A stretch of DNA of 22,032 nucleotides from Bordetella parapertussis (GTDB lineage: Bacteria; Pseudomonadota; Gammaproteobacteria; Burkholderiales; Burkholderiaceae_C): assembly GCA_943328885.2 (NCBI GenBank), contig CALQBT020000003.1, positions 1-22,032 of the forward strand, in the 5' to 3' direction. Under the pieces are notes generated by a model, which was given only the letters and a program-made list of their open reading frames with translations, did not search any database and was not told the origin of the DNA. Shown here piece by piece: positions 12,946-21,761 of this stretch (its first letter is position 1; each line of letters opens with the position of its first letter). Position numbers and translations under genes: made by a program.

Positions 12946-15597
12946 TCAGGCCACCAGATCGATCAGGCCGCGCAGCTTGGCGCGCTGGCCAGGGCGATCC
13001 GGCGCGCTGTCCTGAGCGGTGCGAGAGCTTGCGGCGCCGGTGCGGGCCGGTGCCTGTGCCTCGCGCGGAGTCTGGTGGCCCGGATGTTGCTGGAACACGC
13101 CGCCACCAGCCAGTGTCAACCCGGCGTCTTGCAGTGCGCCCGCCAGCGCTGGCAGCGAGGCTTCGATCGCTTGCCGCGTGCCGGCCCGGTCGGCCTGGAA
13201 CGCCACCTGCGCCGAACTGCCATCGAGCGCGATCCGCACCGTGACCGGTCCCATCTCTGCGGGGTTGAGCTGCAGGATGGCGCTGTGCACGCCGTCGCGC
13301 GCGAACAAGCTGACCTGGGCCGCGAGTGCCGGCGCAAACGCCTGGCTGTCGACTGGCGCAGCAATGCGCGCTTCGGCCGGCGCCGGCGTGTCCGCGCGGC
13401 CTGGCGTGCCACCGGTCTGGATCGCGGCGACCAGCGCGGCGGGCCATGCCGGCATTGTGTCTTGGACCGATTCGGCGTGCTTGGCCGAGTCTGCCGGACC
13501 CTGAGTTGCCGGGTCTGGCACTGTCGGCGCGCTGGGCACTGTGGCGGCTGGCGCTGGCGCGGCTGCCTGTGTGGCTGCCGGCGTGGCTGTCGGCGTCAGC
13601 TCGCGGCGAACCGGGGCGATGGTCTGCTGAACCGCAAGGGCTTGACCGCTCGTCGCTATCGTTGCGGAGACGCGCGCGGGCTCGGGACTGTCCGGCTGTT
13701 CGCTGGTGCGCGCGGGCACCACCGGCGCAGGCCAACGGGCTTGCGGGCTGAGGGCGTCACGCTGATCTGGCAGGGGCTGTTGGCCAGCGGCTGGTGGCGG
13801 ACCCGCACCTTGGTCCGCAGACCTTGCTTCGAAGCCGCTGCCCGGCAAGGTGGTGCCAGGCCGTGTGCCAAGCGGCGGCTTGGCGCTCGAACTGGGCGCC
13901 ACCGTCGCGACGGCCGCCACTGTTGCTACTTTTTCTACTGTTGCTGCTGTTGCCGCTGTTGTTGTTACTGATGGCACTGATGGTACTGATAGCACTGATG
14001 GCACTGGCGTCGCTGGCGTCGCGGCGGCCACTGTCCAGGTCTGGACCGGGCCGCTGCCTTCGCTGTCCTCGCTGAAGCGCTGCAGCGCGATCGCGGTATC
14101 GGCCGTGTCGGCCGTGTCGGCCGTGTCGGCCGTGTCGGCCGTGTCGGCCGTGACCCACGAGACAGGGCCGGTGGGGCTGGTTGTGTCAGGCAGCTTGTCG
14201 GCGGTCGGCACGCTTGGCATCGGTGGCGCCGCTGCCCAAGAGGCGGCCGGGGCGCCCAGGTGTGGCGCTGCAGGCCTGTCGTTGGCGCCGATCGGGCTGG
14301 GCAGCGGTCGTGCGACTGGCAGGGTCTGCGCGCCGAGTCGGGCCGTATCGCCCGCTGGTCGGGCGCTTGCAGTGGCGCCGGCCTGGCGCACGAGCTGTTC
14401 AGGCGCTCGGTCGATGGGTGGCTGTGGGCCGACGAGTCTGGCGGGCCCCATGGGGTTGAAGTCGACCGCGGGCAGTTGCCTGGGCGGTGCGCTGTCGGGG
14501 ATCATCGCTGCCTGGCGCGCGCTGGCGCCAACAGGGGCTGCGTCGCGGCGCTGGTCGGCTCCAGCCACCGGGCGATCGAGGCGATCGAGGCGATCGAGGC
14601 GATTGTTCATCACCCGATCCGATGGGGCGACGCTGACCGCCGTCGACGGCGCTGGCAATGCCTGGCGATCGGACCAGGCGCTGGCGCTTGATCGGCTCCA
14701 GGGGTCGTCGACCGCAGCGGCCGTATCGGGTTGCCGGTCGGCTGCCGAAGCCCTGCCTGAAAGGCTGGCCGCTGCCAGTCGACCAGCCGCGATCCAGGGC
14801 TGGACGAGTGGCTGTGGTGTCGGCACAGGAGGGTTGCCGAACTCGATGATCGGCCTTGGGCTGGCAGCGATATCGCCAGCCTGGGCCCTATGGGCGTCGA
14901 CGCGGTGATCCAAGCCGGTGTCTTGGCCTGCACGTCCGGGTCGGGGGCTGGTGTCGTCTTTTGTGGCGGGCGGCGCATCGGGACGGGTGGTCCTGGTCCG
15001 GGCCGCGGCGGCGGGCTCGAGGCTTCGGCTGACCACGAGCGCTTGCTTGCTCGCTGTGGACCATCGCCAAGCGGCAAACTCGGACTGGCCGCGGGCCGCG
15101 GTCTGCGGGGCTGGCACGAGCGCTGCGACAACGGTCTCCGCCTCGGCTCGCGCTGCCGGTGCGGCGGCGATGCCGGGCGTTGCCGCCACCCACGGGCCGG
15201 GTGCGGTGCACGGGGCTGGGTTGCCTGCCGGGCTGGCGCCGACCACCGTGCAGGTCGGCACGGCGTCACCCTGCGCAGGGGGTTCGACGGGCGCGGCTGC
15301 GCTCGCCGCCCACGCTGGGTACGCGTCCTTGGTCCCGGGGTCGATGGTGGGGTGTGCGTCGCTGGGCGGTACCGGCACGGCGCTGGGGTCTAGCGGTGTT
15401 GTCTCGGGCTGGTCAAGTCGGATGAGCTCGATGCTCGCCCCGTCCTGGCGCTGCAATGCAGCCTCGCGCTGCATCACAGCGGCGAAGCCTTGGCCAGCAG
15501 CACCAGCGCCGCGGGCACCACCAACGCGGGCATCCCCCGCGGCTGGGCCGTGCCGATGCGATGTCTTGCTCAGCGGCGTGGGCAATGCGGTCAGCAT
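12946..15597 (-). CDS. fliK: Flagellar hook-length control protein FliK, unusually long (883 aa)
   Basis: FliK is a secreted ruler that measures the hook and switches the export gate from hook to filament substrates. The C-terminal switch domain (about 755-845) has the family signature LNPAEMGPVTVRIALDG (from about 777). The upstream 750 residues are Ala/Pro/Thr/Ser-rich and low in complexity, as rulers are, but about twice as long as in Salmonella (405 total). Three separate 9-bp tandem repeats lie within it: LDR (334-342), ADT (483-501) and PSV-type (530-542). The start is the ATG at 15597, overlapping the fliJ stop by seven bases, with AGGA seven bases before it; a further 13 codons upstream are open but overlap fliJ. 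It is the last gene of fliFGHIJK. Large antisense frames across it are codon shadows. Confidence 0.93.
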   Translation of the reverse strand: MLTALPTPLSKTSHRHGPAAGDARVGGARGAGAAGQGFAAVMQREAALQRQDGASIELIRLDQPETTPLDPSAVPVPPSDAHPTIDPGTKDAYPAWAASAAAPVEPPAQGDAVPTCTVVGASPAGNPAPCTAPGPWVAATPGIAAAPAARAEAETVVAALVPAPQTAARGQSEFAAWRWSTASKQALVVSRSLEPAAAARTRTTRPDAPPATKDDTSPRPGRAGQDTGLDHRVDAHRAQAGDIAASPRPIIEFGNPPVPTPQPLVQPWIAAGRLAAASLSGRASAADRQPDTAAAVDDPWSRSSASAWSDRQALPAPSTAVSVAPSDRVMNNRLDRLDRLDRPVAGADQRRDAAPVGASARQAAMIPDSAPPRQLPAVDFNPMGPARLVGPQPPIDRAPEQLVRQAGATASARPAGDTARLGAQTLPVARPLPSPIGANDRPAAPHLGAPAASWAAAPPMPSVPTADKLPDTTSPTGPVSWVTADTADTADTADTADTADTAIALQRFSEDSEGSGPVQTWTVAAATPATPVPSVLSVPSVPSVTTTAATAATVEKVATVAAVATVAPSSSAKPPLGTRPGTTLPGSGFEARSADQGAGPPPAAGQQPLPDQRDALSPQARWPAPVVPARTSEQPDSPEPARVSATIATSGQALAVQQTIAPVRRELTPTATPAATQAAAPAPAATVPSAPTVPDPATQGPADSAKHAESVQDTMPAWPAALVAAIQTGGTPGRADTPAPAEARIAAPVDSQAFAPALAAQVSLFARDGVHSAILQLNPAEMGPVTVRIALDGSSAQVAFQADRAGTRQAIEASLPALAGALQDAGLTLAGGGVFQQHPGHQTPREAQAPARTGAASSRTAQDSAPDRPGQRAKLRGLIDLVA
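13967..14002. repeat. 9-bp tandem repeat in fliK, four units (PSV-type tripeptides)
   Basis: Four consecutive 9-base units of ACTGATGGC with single-base differences (units 2 and 3 read ACTGATGGT and ACTGATAGC). On the coding strand they give the alternating tripeptides PSV and LSV. The unit is a multiple of three, so gain or loss of a copy keeps the reading frame. Confidence 0.8.
14096..14149. repeat. 9-bp tandem repeat in fliK, six units (ADT tripeptides)
   Basis: Six consecutive units of GTGTCGGCC, five perfect and the first with one mismatch (GTATCGGCC at 14096-14104). The coding strand reads Ala-Asp-Thr over and over. The near-perfect identity of units suggests recent or continuing slippage. 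Frame is kept whatever the copy number. Confidence 0.95.
14572..14598. repeat. 9-bp tandem repeat in fliK, three units (LDR tripeptides)
   Basis: Three perfect copies of GCGATCGAG, followed by a partial fourth (GCGATTG). The coding strand encodes Leu-Asp-Arg three times. The same 9-base period, but a different sequence, is found at two other places in fliK. Confidence 0.9.
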
Positions 15598-16058
15598 GGG
15601 CTGTCCTGGTGGTGCAAGGCGCCGGCTGCGCTGCAATAGCGCAGGGCGGCCTCGTCGCTGCGAAGCTGGTCAAGCCGGTCTGCTGTCTTTTGCCTGTCAG
15701 CCTGACGTCTAGATATCAGTTTTTCCACCAATGAGACGCGCAATTCAAGTGATATCAACAGGCTTTTCGCGTGCGACAAGCGATTGTCGAGCAGGCCAGC
15801 CTGGGTCCGCTGGACCGCGATGGCCTGGTCCAGCCGCTGGCCGAAGCCTTGTTGGCAGTGCAGCAGTTCAGCCGGCCCTGCGGTTTGAAATTGCGTCATC
15901 CAGCGTGTGTCGAAGTCGGCTCGATAGTCGCCCAGTTCTCGACTGATCGACTGGGCTTGTTGCATCAGGCGCTCGGCCTGGCGCAGCGCGGCCGTGGCGC
16001 GGTCACGCTCGGCCCGGGCATGCTGCAGCAGGGCTTCGAGCTGGGTCATGGCGTTCAT
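15591..16058 (-). CDS. fliJ: Flagellar export chaperone FliJ, 155 aa
   Basis: FliJ is a coiled-coil stalk protein that sits in the centre of the FliI hexamer and contacts FlhA. The sequence is almost entirely helical and charged, with two long heptad-rich stretches (about residues 5-50 and 75-140). It has the FliJ-like pattern LEALLQHARAERDRATAALRQAERLMQQ at the N-terminus, given here as an uninterrupted helix. The length is close to enterobacterial FliJ (147). The frame is open upstream to 16208, but that part overlaps fliI and lacks FliJ character, so the ATG at 16058 is used; an ATG three codons later is also possible. It lies 22 bases after fliI and overlaps fliK by seven. Confidence 0.92.
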   Translation of the reverse strand: MNAMTQLEALLQHARAERDRATAALRQAERLMQQAQSISRELGDYRADFDTRWMTQFQTAGPAELLHCQQGFGQRLDQAIAVQRTQAGLLDNRLSHAKSLLISLELRVSLVEKLISRRQADRQKTADRLDQLRSDEAALRYCSAAGALHHQDSPC

Positions 16059-16080
16059 GCTGAAAGTGCTTTCTTGAAAT

Positions 16081-17502
16081 TCAAACGCCCAGAACCCGGC
16101 ACAGCTGGGCCTGGCTCTGCGCGAGCGGCGCGCGCTCGCGCATGTCTTGCTGCAGCAGCGCGACGAGCTGCGGGTGTAGCGCAAGCGCCTGGTCGAGCTC
16201 GGCGTCATGGCCGCTTTGGTAGGCGCCGAGTTGGATCAGGTCGCGCGCCTTGTTCACCTTGGCCAGCATCGCGCGGGCGCGGCGCGCGGCCTCGGTCTGT
16301 TCGCGCGAGGCCACCGCGTTCATCACCCGTGAGATCGAGCGCTCGACATCGATCGCCGGGTAGTGGCCAGCCTCGGCCAGCTCGCGCGACAGCACGATGT
16401 GGCCGTCGAGGATGCCGCGCGCTGCGTCGGCGATCGGGTCCTGCGGATCGTCGCCTTCGCTGAGCACGGTGTAGAAAGCGGTGATCGAGCCGACGCCATT
16501 CAGACCGTTGCCCGATCGTTCGACCAGCTGCGGCAGTTTGGCAAAGCAGCTCGGTGGGTAGCCCTTAGTGGCGGGGGGTTCACCGATCGCCAGCGCGATT
16601 TCGCGCTGGGCCATCGCGAAGCGCGTCAAGCTGTCCATCAGCAGCAGCACATGGCGACCCTGGTCGCGAAAGTATTCGGCGATCGCGGTGGCGTAGCTCG
16701 CACCCTGCATCCGCAGCAGCGGCGCGGCGTCGGCCGGTGCGGCGACCACTGCGCTGCGCGACAGACCCTCGGCCCCGAGGATGTCCTCGATGAACTCTTT
16801 GACTTCGCGGCCGCGCTCGCCGATCAACCCGACCACGATCACGTCGGCTTCGGTGTAGCGCGCCATCATGCCCAGCAGCACCGACTTGCCCACGCCGGTG
16901 CCGGCAAACAGCCCGAGCCGCTGTCCACGGCCGACCGTCAGCAGCGCATTGATCGCTCGCACGCCAGTGTCGAGTGGGCGTCGCACCGGGTCGCGGTCCA
17001 TTGCGTTGATCGCTCGCCTGAGCATCGGCAGATTGCTGACTTGGTGCAGCGGACCCAGCCGGTCGAGCGGTGCGCCCATTGCATCGACCACCCGCCCGAG
17101 CAGGCCTTCACCCATCGGCAGGTGCAGACCCTGGTCTTCAGCCCGGCGCCAGCGCGTGCGCTCGACACCCAGCAAGGGCGGCGCGGCAGGGCTCAGCCGA
17201 GGGCTGACCCGCGCGCCGCTGCCCAGGCCGCGCAGGTCGCCGGTGGGCATCAGCAGCGCACGGTCGCCATGGAATCCGACGACCTCAGCGTGGACGGGTT
17301 GTGGCGCATCGCCATGCACTTCGCAGACTGCGCCTATTGGGGCCCGCAAGCCGGCGGCTTCGAGCACCAGCCCGGTGATGCGCACCAGCGTCCCGTGGAC
17401 CTGCAGCGGCATGGGTTGTGCGGCGCAGACTTGCAGATCATCGAGGTAACGGGCCCAGCGCAGTTGCCGCGCCGAAGCCGCTGGTGTGTCGATCTCAGGC
17501 AT
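16081..17502 (-). CDS. fliI: Flagellar export ATPase FliI, 473 aa
   Basis: FliI is the peripheral hexameric ATPase of the flagellar type III export apparatus, related to F1-beta. It has Walker A GTGVGKS (201-207), catalytic Glu229 in [10 protein letters not shown], Walker [17 protein letters not shown] (Asp290) and the conserved [23 protein letters not shown] segment (309-331). All catalytic residues are present. An N-terminal beta-barrel domain occupies about 30-105. The frame extends upstream to 17718, overlapping fliH in another frame; the ATG at 17502, overlapping the fliH stop by eight bases, gives the family length. A short Arg-rich insert (RTRWRR, 115-120) lies between the N-terminal and ATPase domains. 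FliI works with FliH (upstream) and FliJ (downstream). Confidence 0.97.
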   Translation of the reverse strand: MPEIDTPAASARQLRWARYLDDLQVCAAQPMPLQVHGTLVRITGLVLEAAGLRAPIGAVCEVHGDAPQPVHAEVVGFHGDRALLMPTGDLRGLGSGARVSPRLSPAAPPLLGVERTRWRRAEDQGLHLPMGEGLLGRVVDAMGAPLDRLGPLHQVSNLPMLRRAINAMDRDPVRRPLDTGVRAINALLTVGRGQRLGLFAGTGVGKSVLLGMMARYTEADVIVVGLIGERGREVKEFIEDILGAEGLSRSAVVAAPADAAPLLRMQGASYATAIAEYFRDQGRHVLLLMDSLTRFAMAQREIALAIGEPPATKGYPPSCFAKLPQLVERSGNGLNGVGSITAFYTVLSEGDDPQDPIADAARGILDGHIVLSRELAEAGHYPAIDVERSISRVMNAVASREQTEAARRARAMLAKVNKARDLIQLGAYQSGHDAELDQALALHPQLVALLQQDMRERAPLAQSQAQLCRVLGV

Positions 17503-18262
17503 CGCCTGCCGTCTCGGTGGCGTCGGACTCGCTGTCGTCCCATGGCAACGCGCTTGCGATGGCGCGGCTGGCAATGGCCCAGCGCGAGGCAATGCGGGCG
17601 TCGATCGAGCCAGCGTCGGATTCCACCCGGCAACCGCCGCGCGCCACCGAGGCCTGGCTGAGCAGACGTGCGCCGCGCGCGGCCAGTGCTTGCTCACAAC
17701 CGGCGGCGACCAACGCATGGTCGTCGGGATTCACGGTCACGGTGATCTGACGCGCGCTCGCCAGCACCGCGTTGACGGCTTCGTTGGCGACCTGGACCAC
17801 CACAGCGGGTCGCAGGCTCAGTTCGCTGCGCACCACCTGGCGGGCAAGTTCGGTGGCAACCCGCGCGACGCTGGCAGCGATCTGTTGCTCGAACTCGCCG
17901 AGTTCGCGGTCCAACGAGGCGAGCAACTGACCGACCTGGGCGCTGACCTGGCTGGCATGAGCTTGTTTGAAGCTCTCTAGCGCTGCCAGGCCGTCGCGGT
18001 AACCGTCCTGGTAGCCCTGGTTGCGCGCGTCAGCGACCTGTTGACGCATCACCGTCTGCAGGCTGGTTTGCAACCCGGCAAGGGTCGGCGCGCCCAGCCC
18101 CGGGGTCGGCTGTGGCCTTGGGGTTGTGGCGGTGGCCACAGCTGTCGCGTCGCACGCTGCCAGGCCGAAAGCGACGGGCTGCCAGGACGCAAAACCGTGC
18201 AGCTTCTCGCGCGGGCTGGGGGGTGCCGGCACCTGGCGCGGCTCGCGGCTAGACGAACTCAT
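17495..18262 (-). CDS. fliH: Flagellar export regulator FliH, 255 aa
   Basis: FliH dimers hold FliI and anchor it to FliN on the C-ring. The N-terminal 60 residues are Pro/Ala-rich and disordered. A helical stalk follows, with GYQDGYRDG (about 83-91), the small-residue Gly-repeat pattern typical of FliH. The C-terminal V-ATPase-E-like domain is recognisable from about 120 ([29 protein letters not shown]) to the [15 protein letters not shown] strand near 215. The ATG overlaps the end of fliG by 14 bases, which points to coupled translation, and the stop overlaps fliI. Length and order fit fliFGHIJK. Confidence 0.94.
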   Translation of the reverse strand: MSSSSREPRQVPAPPSPREKLHGFASWQPVAFGLAACDATAVATATTPRPQPTPGLGAPTLAGLQTSLQTVMRQQVADARNQGYQDGYRDGLAALESFKQAHASQVSAQVGQLLASLDRELGEFEQQIAASVARVATELARQVVRSELSLRPAVVVQVANEAVNAVLASARQITVTVNPDDHALVAAGCEQALAARGARLLSQASVARGGCRVESDAGSIDARIASRWAIASRAIASALPWDDSESDATETAGDA

Positions 18263-19247
18263 CGGCGCCGCCGCTGGCGATCACGATCTGGCCCTCTTCG
18301 ACCAGTCGCCGCACGATCTTGAGGATCTCCTTTTGTTCGGCCTCGACGTCCGAGACTCGCACCGGGCCGCGGCCTTCCAGGTCCTCGCGCAAGTTTTCTG
18401 CGGCACGGCTTGACATGTTCCTGAACACCTTGTCGCGCATTTCGGGCGTCGCCCCCTTGAGGGCGAGCACCAGCGATTCGCTCTGAACTTCCTTGAGCAC
18501 CGCCTGCAGGCCTTTGTCGTCGACCTTGATCAGGTCGTCGAAGCCGAACATGTTGTCGACGAGTTTTTGCGCCAGGTCGGCATCGGACTCGCGCACGTAG
18601 TCGAGCACGCTGGTCTCGAGCGCGCTGCCGAGCAGGTTGATGATCTCGGCAGCGGTTTTGACGCCACCGAGCGAGGCCTTGCGCATCTTCTCGCCGCCGG
18701 CCAGCACATGGCTCATCACCTCGTTGAGGTCTTTCAGCGCAGCCGGCTGGATGCCGTCGAGGGTGGCGATGCGCACCATCACCTCGTTGCGCTGGCGCTC
18801 GGTGAAGCACTTCATGATTTCGGCAGCCTGGTCGCTGTCGAGGTGGACCAAGATGGCGGCGACGATCTGCGGATGTTCGTTGCGCATCAACTCGGCCACG
18901 GTGACCGGATCCATCCACTTCAGGCCCTCGATGCCGGTGACATCGCTGCCTTGCAGGATGCGGTCGATCAGCAGGTTGGCCTTGTCCTCGCCCAAGGCCT
19001 TGCGCAGCACGCTCTTGACGTATTCGTCGGTGTCGGCGACCAGGATGTGCTGCTCCAGCGCTTCGGCGCTGAACTTCGTCAGCACCCGGGTCAGCCGCTC
19101 ACGCGGCACGACCTTGAGCCTGGCGATGGTCTCGCCGAGCTTTTGCACCTCCTTGGGTTCGAGGTGCTTGAACACCTCGGCTGCCTCGATCTCGCCAAGT
19201 GACATCAACAAGATCGCCGCGTCTTCGATGCCGCCGTCAGCCATCAT
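18249..19247 (-). CDS. fliG: Flagellar motor switch protein FliG, 332 aa
   Basis: FliG is the torque ring of the C-ring. It binds FliF, FliM and the MotA stator. The N-terminal domain starts AAILLMSLGE. The middle domain has the EHPQ motif (124-127, RNEHPQIVAAIL) that binds FliM. The hinge MFGF is at 233-236. The C-terminal torque helix keeps the charged residues at the same numbers as in Salmonella: Lys264, Arg281, Asp289 and Arg297, with Glu288 in place of Asp. Length is within one residue of the enterobacterial protein. The start is the first of two adjacent ATGs, 55 bases after fliF, with no strong ribosome site seen; the stop overlaps fliH. Confidence 0.98.
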   Translation of the reverse strand: MMADGGIEDAAILLMSLGEIEAAEVFKHLEPKEVQKLGETIARLKVVPRERLTRVLTKFSAEALEQHILVADTDEYVKSVLRKALGEDKANLLIDRILQGSDVTGIEGLKWMDPVTVAELMRNEHPQIVAAILVHLDSDQAAEIMKCFTERQRNEVMVRIATLDGIQPAALKDLNEVMSHVLAGGEKMRKASLGGVKTAAEIINLLGSALETSVLDYVRESDADLAQKLVDNMFGFDDLIKVDDKGLQAVLKEVQSESLVLALKGATPEMRDKVFRNMSSRAAENLREDLEGRGPVRVSDVEAEQKEILKIVRRLVEEGQIVIASGGADEFV

Positions 19248-19302
19248 GCGTACCGCTTGGCAGTGTCGCAGCGGGCGCTACGGTGGTGCTTTGTGCGCAG
19301 CA

Positions 19303-21006
19303 TCATGCGTCACCGCTGCTGACCCAGCCGCGCAGGATGCTCGCCACTGCGAGCGGATTTTCCAGCGCCATCGCCCGGGCTGAGCTGAGCTGTCCTTCGG
19401 ACCCGGGGCCGCCCAAGGCCAGCGGGCTGATCGCGCCGGGCAGGGTCTGGACATCGTCAACCATGGCGTCCAGCGTGGTCGCTGGCTTGCCGAACGGCCC
19501 TGGTCTGAGCGCCGGTCGGATCACGCCGAACACCATCATCAGCGCGATGGCGGTCAGCGCGGCCGGCACGCTGGCAGCACGTACCAGGTCGAGCAACCAG
19601 GGTTGGCGCCACAGCGGTGCGGTCTCAGGCTCGACCTTGGGTTCGACCCGGAACGGGATGTTGACGACCCGCACCGAATCGCCGCGCTCTTTCCTGAAAC
19701 CCACCGCCTCCTGCACCAGGGTGCTGAGTTTGTCGATCTCCTCTGGTGCCAGCGGCGTGCTGATGGGCTTGCCTCTGGCGTCGATGCTTTGGCGGTGGTT
19801 GACCAGCACCGCAACATTGACGCGCAAGATGTTGCCCACTGCGTTGCGCTGCAGCTCGACCCGCTTGTCGAGCTCGTAGCTGATCTGGCTCTCGCGCCTG
19901 GCGCCGGAACCGACCCCGATGCTCGATGGTGCGCCTTGCAGCGGCGCGGACGCGCCCGAGATCGGCGCGGTCGCGGCGGCGGGAACCTGGTTGCTTGCCG
20001 CACCCGGCACGCCGCTGGGCGGCGCGCCGGCGTTGCCAGCACCGGCGTCCAGGCTGCGTTGGCTGCGCACGGCGGCCCTGTCCGCGCCTTGGTTGGGCGC
20101 GTAGGCCTCGATGGTGGCTTCGACTTGTTTGAAGTCGAGCTCGGCGGTGACGGTTGCGCGAAGGTTGTCGGCCCCCAGTGCGGGTTCCAGCACTTCCCTG
20201 ACGTTGCGCAGCAGCCTGGCTTCGGTCTCGCGCACATGGGAGCGTTGCTGCTGGGTCAGGTCGGGTCGGCCGTCTTGCTCGGGCTGATTCAACCAATTGC
20301 CGTCGTGGTCGGTGACCGTCACGCCCTTGGGCGACAGGCCGGGAACAGCCATCGCTGTCATGTGCACGATGCCTGCAACCTGGCCGGGGTCGAGCCGCCG
20401 GCCGGGGTGCAGCGTCAGCGCGACCGATGCCGATGGCTTGTCTTGGTCTCGGAAATAGCCGCTTTGGTTCGTCAACGCGACCATCACCTTGACCGATTGC
20501 ACGGCCGAGACCGTGGCGATCTGCTGCTCGAGCCGGCCGCCGAGCGCGCGCTGCAGGTTGGTGCGCTCCTGCAGCTGAGACTGGCCAAAACTCTGTTTGT
20601 CCATCAACTCATACCCGCTAGGCGCCGACTTGGGCAGGCCGAGCGTGGCGAGCTTCATGCGCAACTCATTGGCTTGCTCGGTAGGCACCAGGATCAGGCT
20701 GCCCATGCCGCCGAGCTGGTAGGGCTGGCCCAGCTTGGCGAGCTGCTCGATCACCGCGCCCGCCTCGTTCTCGGGCAGCGCATGCGAGAACAGCGGTGTC
20801 ATCGGCACCTGTCTGCTCCACAGCGCCAGGGCCACGGCCAGGGCCAGCAGGCCCGCGCTGCCCAGCCCCAGCCAGACCTTGTTGCTGGGCGGCAGTTGTT
20901 GCAGGCGCACCAGCAAGCCTTGCGAGCCGGTGTGCAGCAGCGCAGGTGCGGCGGCCCGGATGGCGGCTTCATTGGCGGGAGTCAAGGGCGTGACGGCGGC
21001 GTCCAT
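19303..21006 (-). CDS. fliF: Flagellar MS-ring protein FliF, 567 aa
   Basis: FliF forms the inner-membrane MS ring on which the switch and export gate are built. It has two transmembrane helices (about 44-64 and 466-486) flanking the periplasmic ring-building domains. The first ring domain contains the PLFSHALPENEAGAVIEQL segment and then PTEQANELRMKLA; the third ends with the DFKQVEATIEAYAP stretch. A Gly/Ala/Pro-rich loop (about 315-365) lies in the ring-3 region, as is usual. The C-terminal cytoplasmic tail ends NPLAVASILRGWVSSGDA, the FliG-binding helix. It is the first gene of fliFGHIJK and is divergent from fliE across a 186-base gap. The long plus-strand frame across it is a shadow. 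Confidence 0.98.
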   Translation of the reverse strand: MDAAVTPLTPANEAAIRAAAPALLHTGSQGLLVRLQQLPPSNKVWLGLGSAGLLALAVALALWSRQVPMTPLFSHALPENEAGAVIEQLAKLGQPYQLGGMGSLILVPTEQANELRMKLATLGLPKSAPSGYELMDKQSFGQSQLQERTNLQRALGGRLEQQIATVSAVQSVKVMVALTNQSGYFRDQDKPSASVALTLHPGRRLDPGQVAGIVHMTAMAVPGLSPKGVTVTDHDGNWLNQPEQDGRPDLTQQQRSHVRETEARLLRNVREVLEPALGADNLRATVTAELDFKQVEATIEAYAPNQGADRAAVRSQRSLDAGAGNAGAPPSGVPGAASNQVPAAATAPISGASAPLQGAPSSIGVGSGARRESQISYELDKRVELQRNAVGNILRVNVAVLVNHRQSIDARGKPISTPLAPEEIDKLSTLVQEAVGFRKERGDSVRVVNIPFRVEPKVEPETAPLWRQPWLLDLVRAASVPAALTAIALMMVFGVIRPALRPGPFGKPATTLDAMVDDVQTLPGAISPLALGGPGSEGQLSSARAMALENPLAVASILRGWVSSGDA

Positions 21007-21192
21007 GGGTGGGGTCGCAAGAGTGGATGGCGCAGCGGGATGCCTTCGAACAGATGCCTGGGGGCACCGGGTCAGCGCTTGTCGACCTCGATTGTTGGGT
21101 TTGCAGGCCCGCTGTCAGCGTGCGAACAGCCGGCATTTCGGGCTTCATTTCGCGCCACTGTGGTCGATCACGGCACCTACAGTGTCGCGACG
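21007..21192. other. Divergent fliF/fliE intergenic region
   Basis: This 186-base gap must hold the promoters for both fliF (minus) and fliE (plus). It was read on both strands for sigma-54 (GG-N10-GC), sigma-28, sigma-70 and FlhDC patterns. The closest to sigma-54 are TGGCGCA near 21027 on plus and TGGCGCG near 21156 on minus, each followed by GC one base too far away. No convincing site was found. No ribosome site stands out before the fliE ATG either. Confidence 0.6.
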
Positions 21193-21513
21193 ATGAAGCT
21201 CGAACTCAAACCATTCGACTTTGCCCAGGCCGTGGCGCGGGCCGGGCTGCGTACCGACGGTCACCCGCTGGCCACCGAAGCTCCCGCAAGCACTGGTTTT
21301 GGCGCCGCGATGACGCAGGCGCTGCGCGCGGTGAGCGACTCGCAGCTAGACGCCGCAGCCTTGCAGCGCGAGTTGCAGTTCGACAACCCGACCGTGAGCC
21401 TGGAGCAGACCATGATCGCGATGAACAAGTCGAGCCTCGGCTTCACCGCTGCGCTGACGGTGCGCAACCGCTTGGTTCAAGCCTACAGCGAGATCATGAA
21501 CATGCAGGTCTGA
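21193..21513 (+). CDS. fliE: Flagellar hook-basal body adaptor FliE, 106 aa
   Basis: FliE is the periplasmic adaptor that joins the MS ring/export gate to the proximal rod. The family signature is clear at the C-terminus: NPTVSLEQTMIAMNKSSLGF, then AALTVRNRLVQAYSEIMNMQV. The N-terminal half has a small hydrophobic/charged segment. The length (106) matches FliE (about 104). The start is the ATG at 21193; the reading frame upstream is open for over 1.5 kb but is antisense to fliF and has no protein-like features. It is transcribed away from fliF, and a short hairpin plus T-run follows the stop. Confidence 0.96.
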   Translation: MKLELKPFDFAQAVARAGLRTDGHPLATEAPASTGFGAAMTQALRAVSDSQLDAAALQRELQFDNPTVSLEQTMIAMNKSSLGFTAALTVRNRLVQAYSEIMNMQV

Positions 21514-21516
21514 TGC

Positions 21517-21534
21517 CTGACTCTGTCAGCTTTT
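21517..21534 (+). terminator. Weak candidate intrinsic terminator after fliE
   Basis: CTGAC at 21517-21521 pairs with GTCAG at 21525-21529 across a three-base loop, followed by CTTTT. The stem is only five base pairs and the T-run four, so it is weak. Its place, starting three bases after the fliE stop codon, is what supports it. Confidence 0.35.
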
Positions 21535-21569
21535 GAGCAGCAAGAAGGCGCGCTCAAGTCGACACCTGA

Positions 21570-21761
21570 CTGGGTTGTCGGTGGGCGGATATCACCGGCG
21601 CACAGGCTTACACGATCCACTCGCTCGACCCGGTGATGGATGAATTGGCAAGCAGCCGCTTGGGGCAGGTGGGTTTGTCGCTGTTTCTAGCCTACCCACC
21701 GGTCATCGGCCTGGAGTTCGAAGTCGACGTGCGCGCGGTCAGTTGGGAACACACTGCCTGA
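21570..21761 (+). other. Unrecognised short reading frame, possibly a gene remnant
   Basis: The frame is open from 21570 (after a stop at 21567-21569) to the TGA at 21759-21761, about 63 residues, with no ATG near its start; an internal ATG lies at 21636-21638. The predicted protein is balanced, unlike the shadow frames: it has ITGAQAYTIHSLDPVMDELA, then GLSLFLAYPPVIGLEFEVD, and ends VRAVSWEHTA. I do not recognise the family. A protein-like composition without a start, next to a transposase fragment, suggests the 3' end of a decayed gene. It could also be chance. Confidence 0.35.

Noticed and set aside
12760..13971. 403-codon plus-strand frame across fliL/fliK
   Set aside because: Arg/Gly/Cys-rich shadow with a Cys/Tyr/Phe run where the fliK repeats lie. 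No protein-like features; fliK is supported by its C-terminal domain.
14096..14149. Short regular repeat that could be mistaken for a CRISPR array
   Set aside because: The 9-base units are directly tandem, with no spacers, and encode ADT tripeptides in fliK.
17503..17718. 72-codon N-terminal extension of fliI
   Set aside because: It overlaps the fliH C-terminal domain in another frame and has Arg/Pro-rich shadow composition. The ATG at 17502 gives the normal FliI length.
19603..21192. Long plus-strand frame leading into fliE (636 codons in total)
   Set aside because: Only the last 106 codons are FliE. The rest is antisense to fliF and has shadow composition, so fliE starts at 21193.
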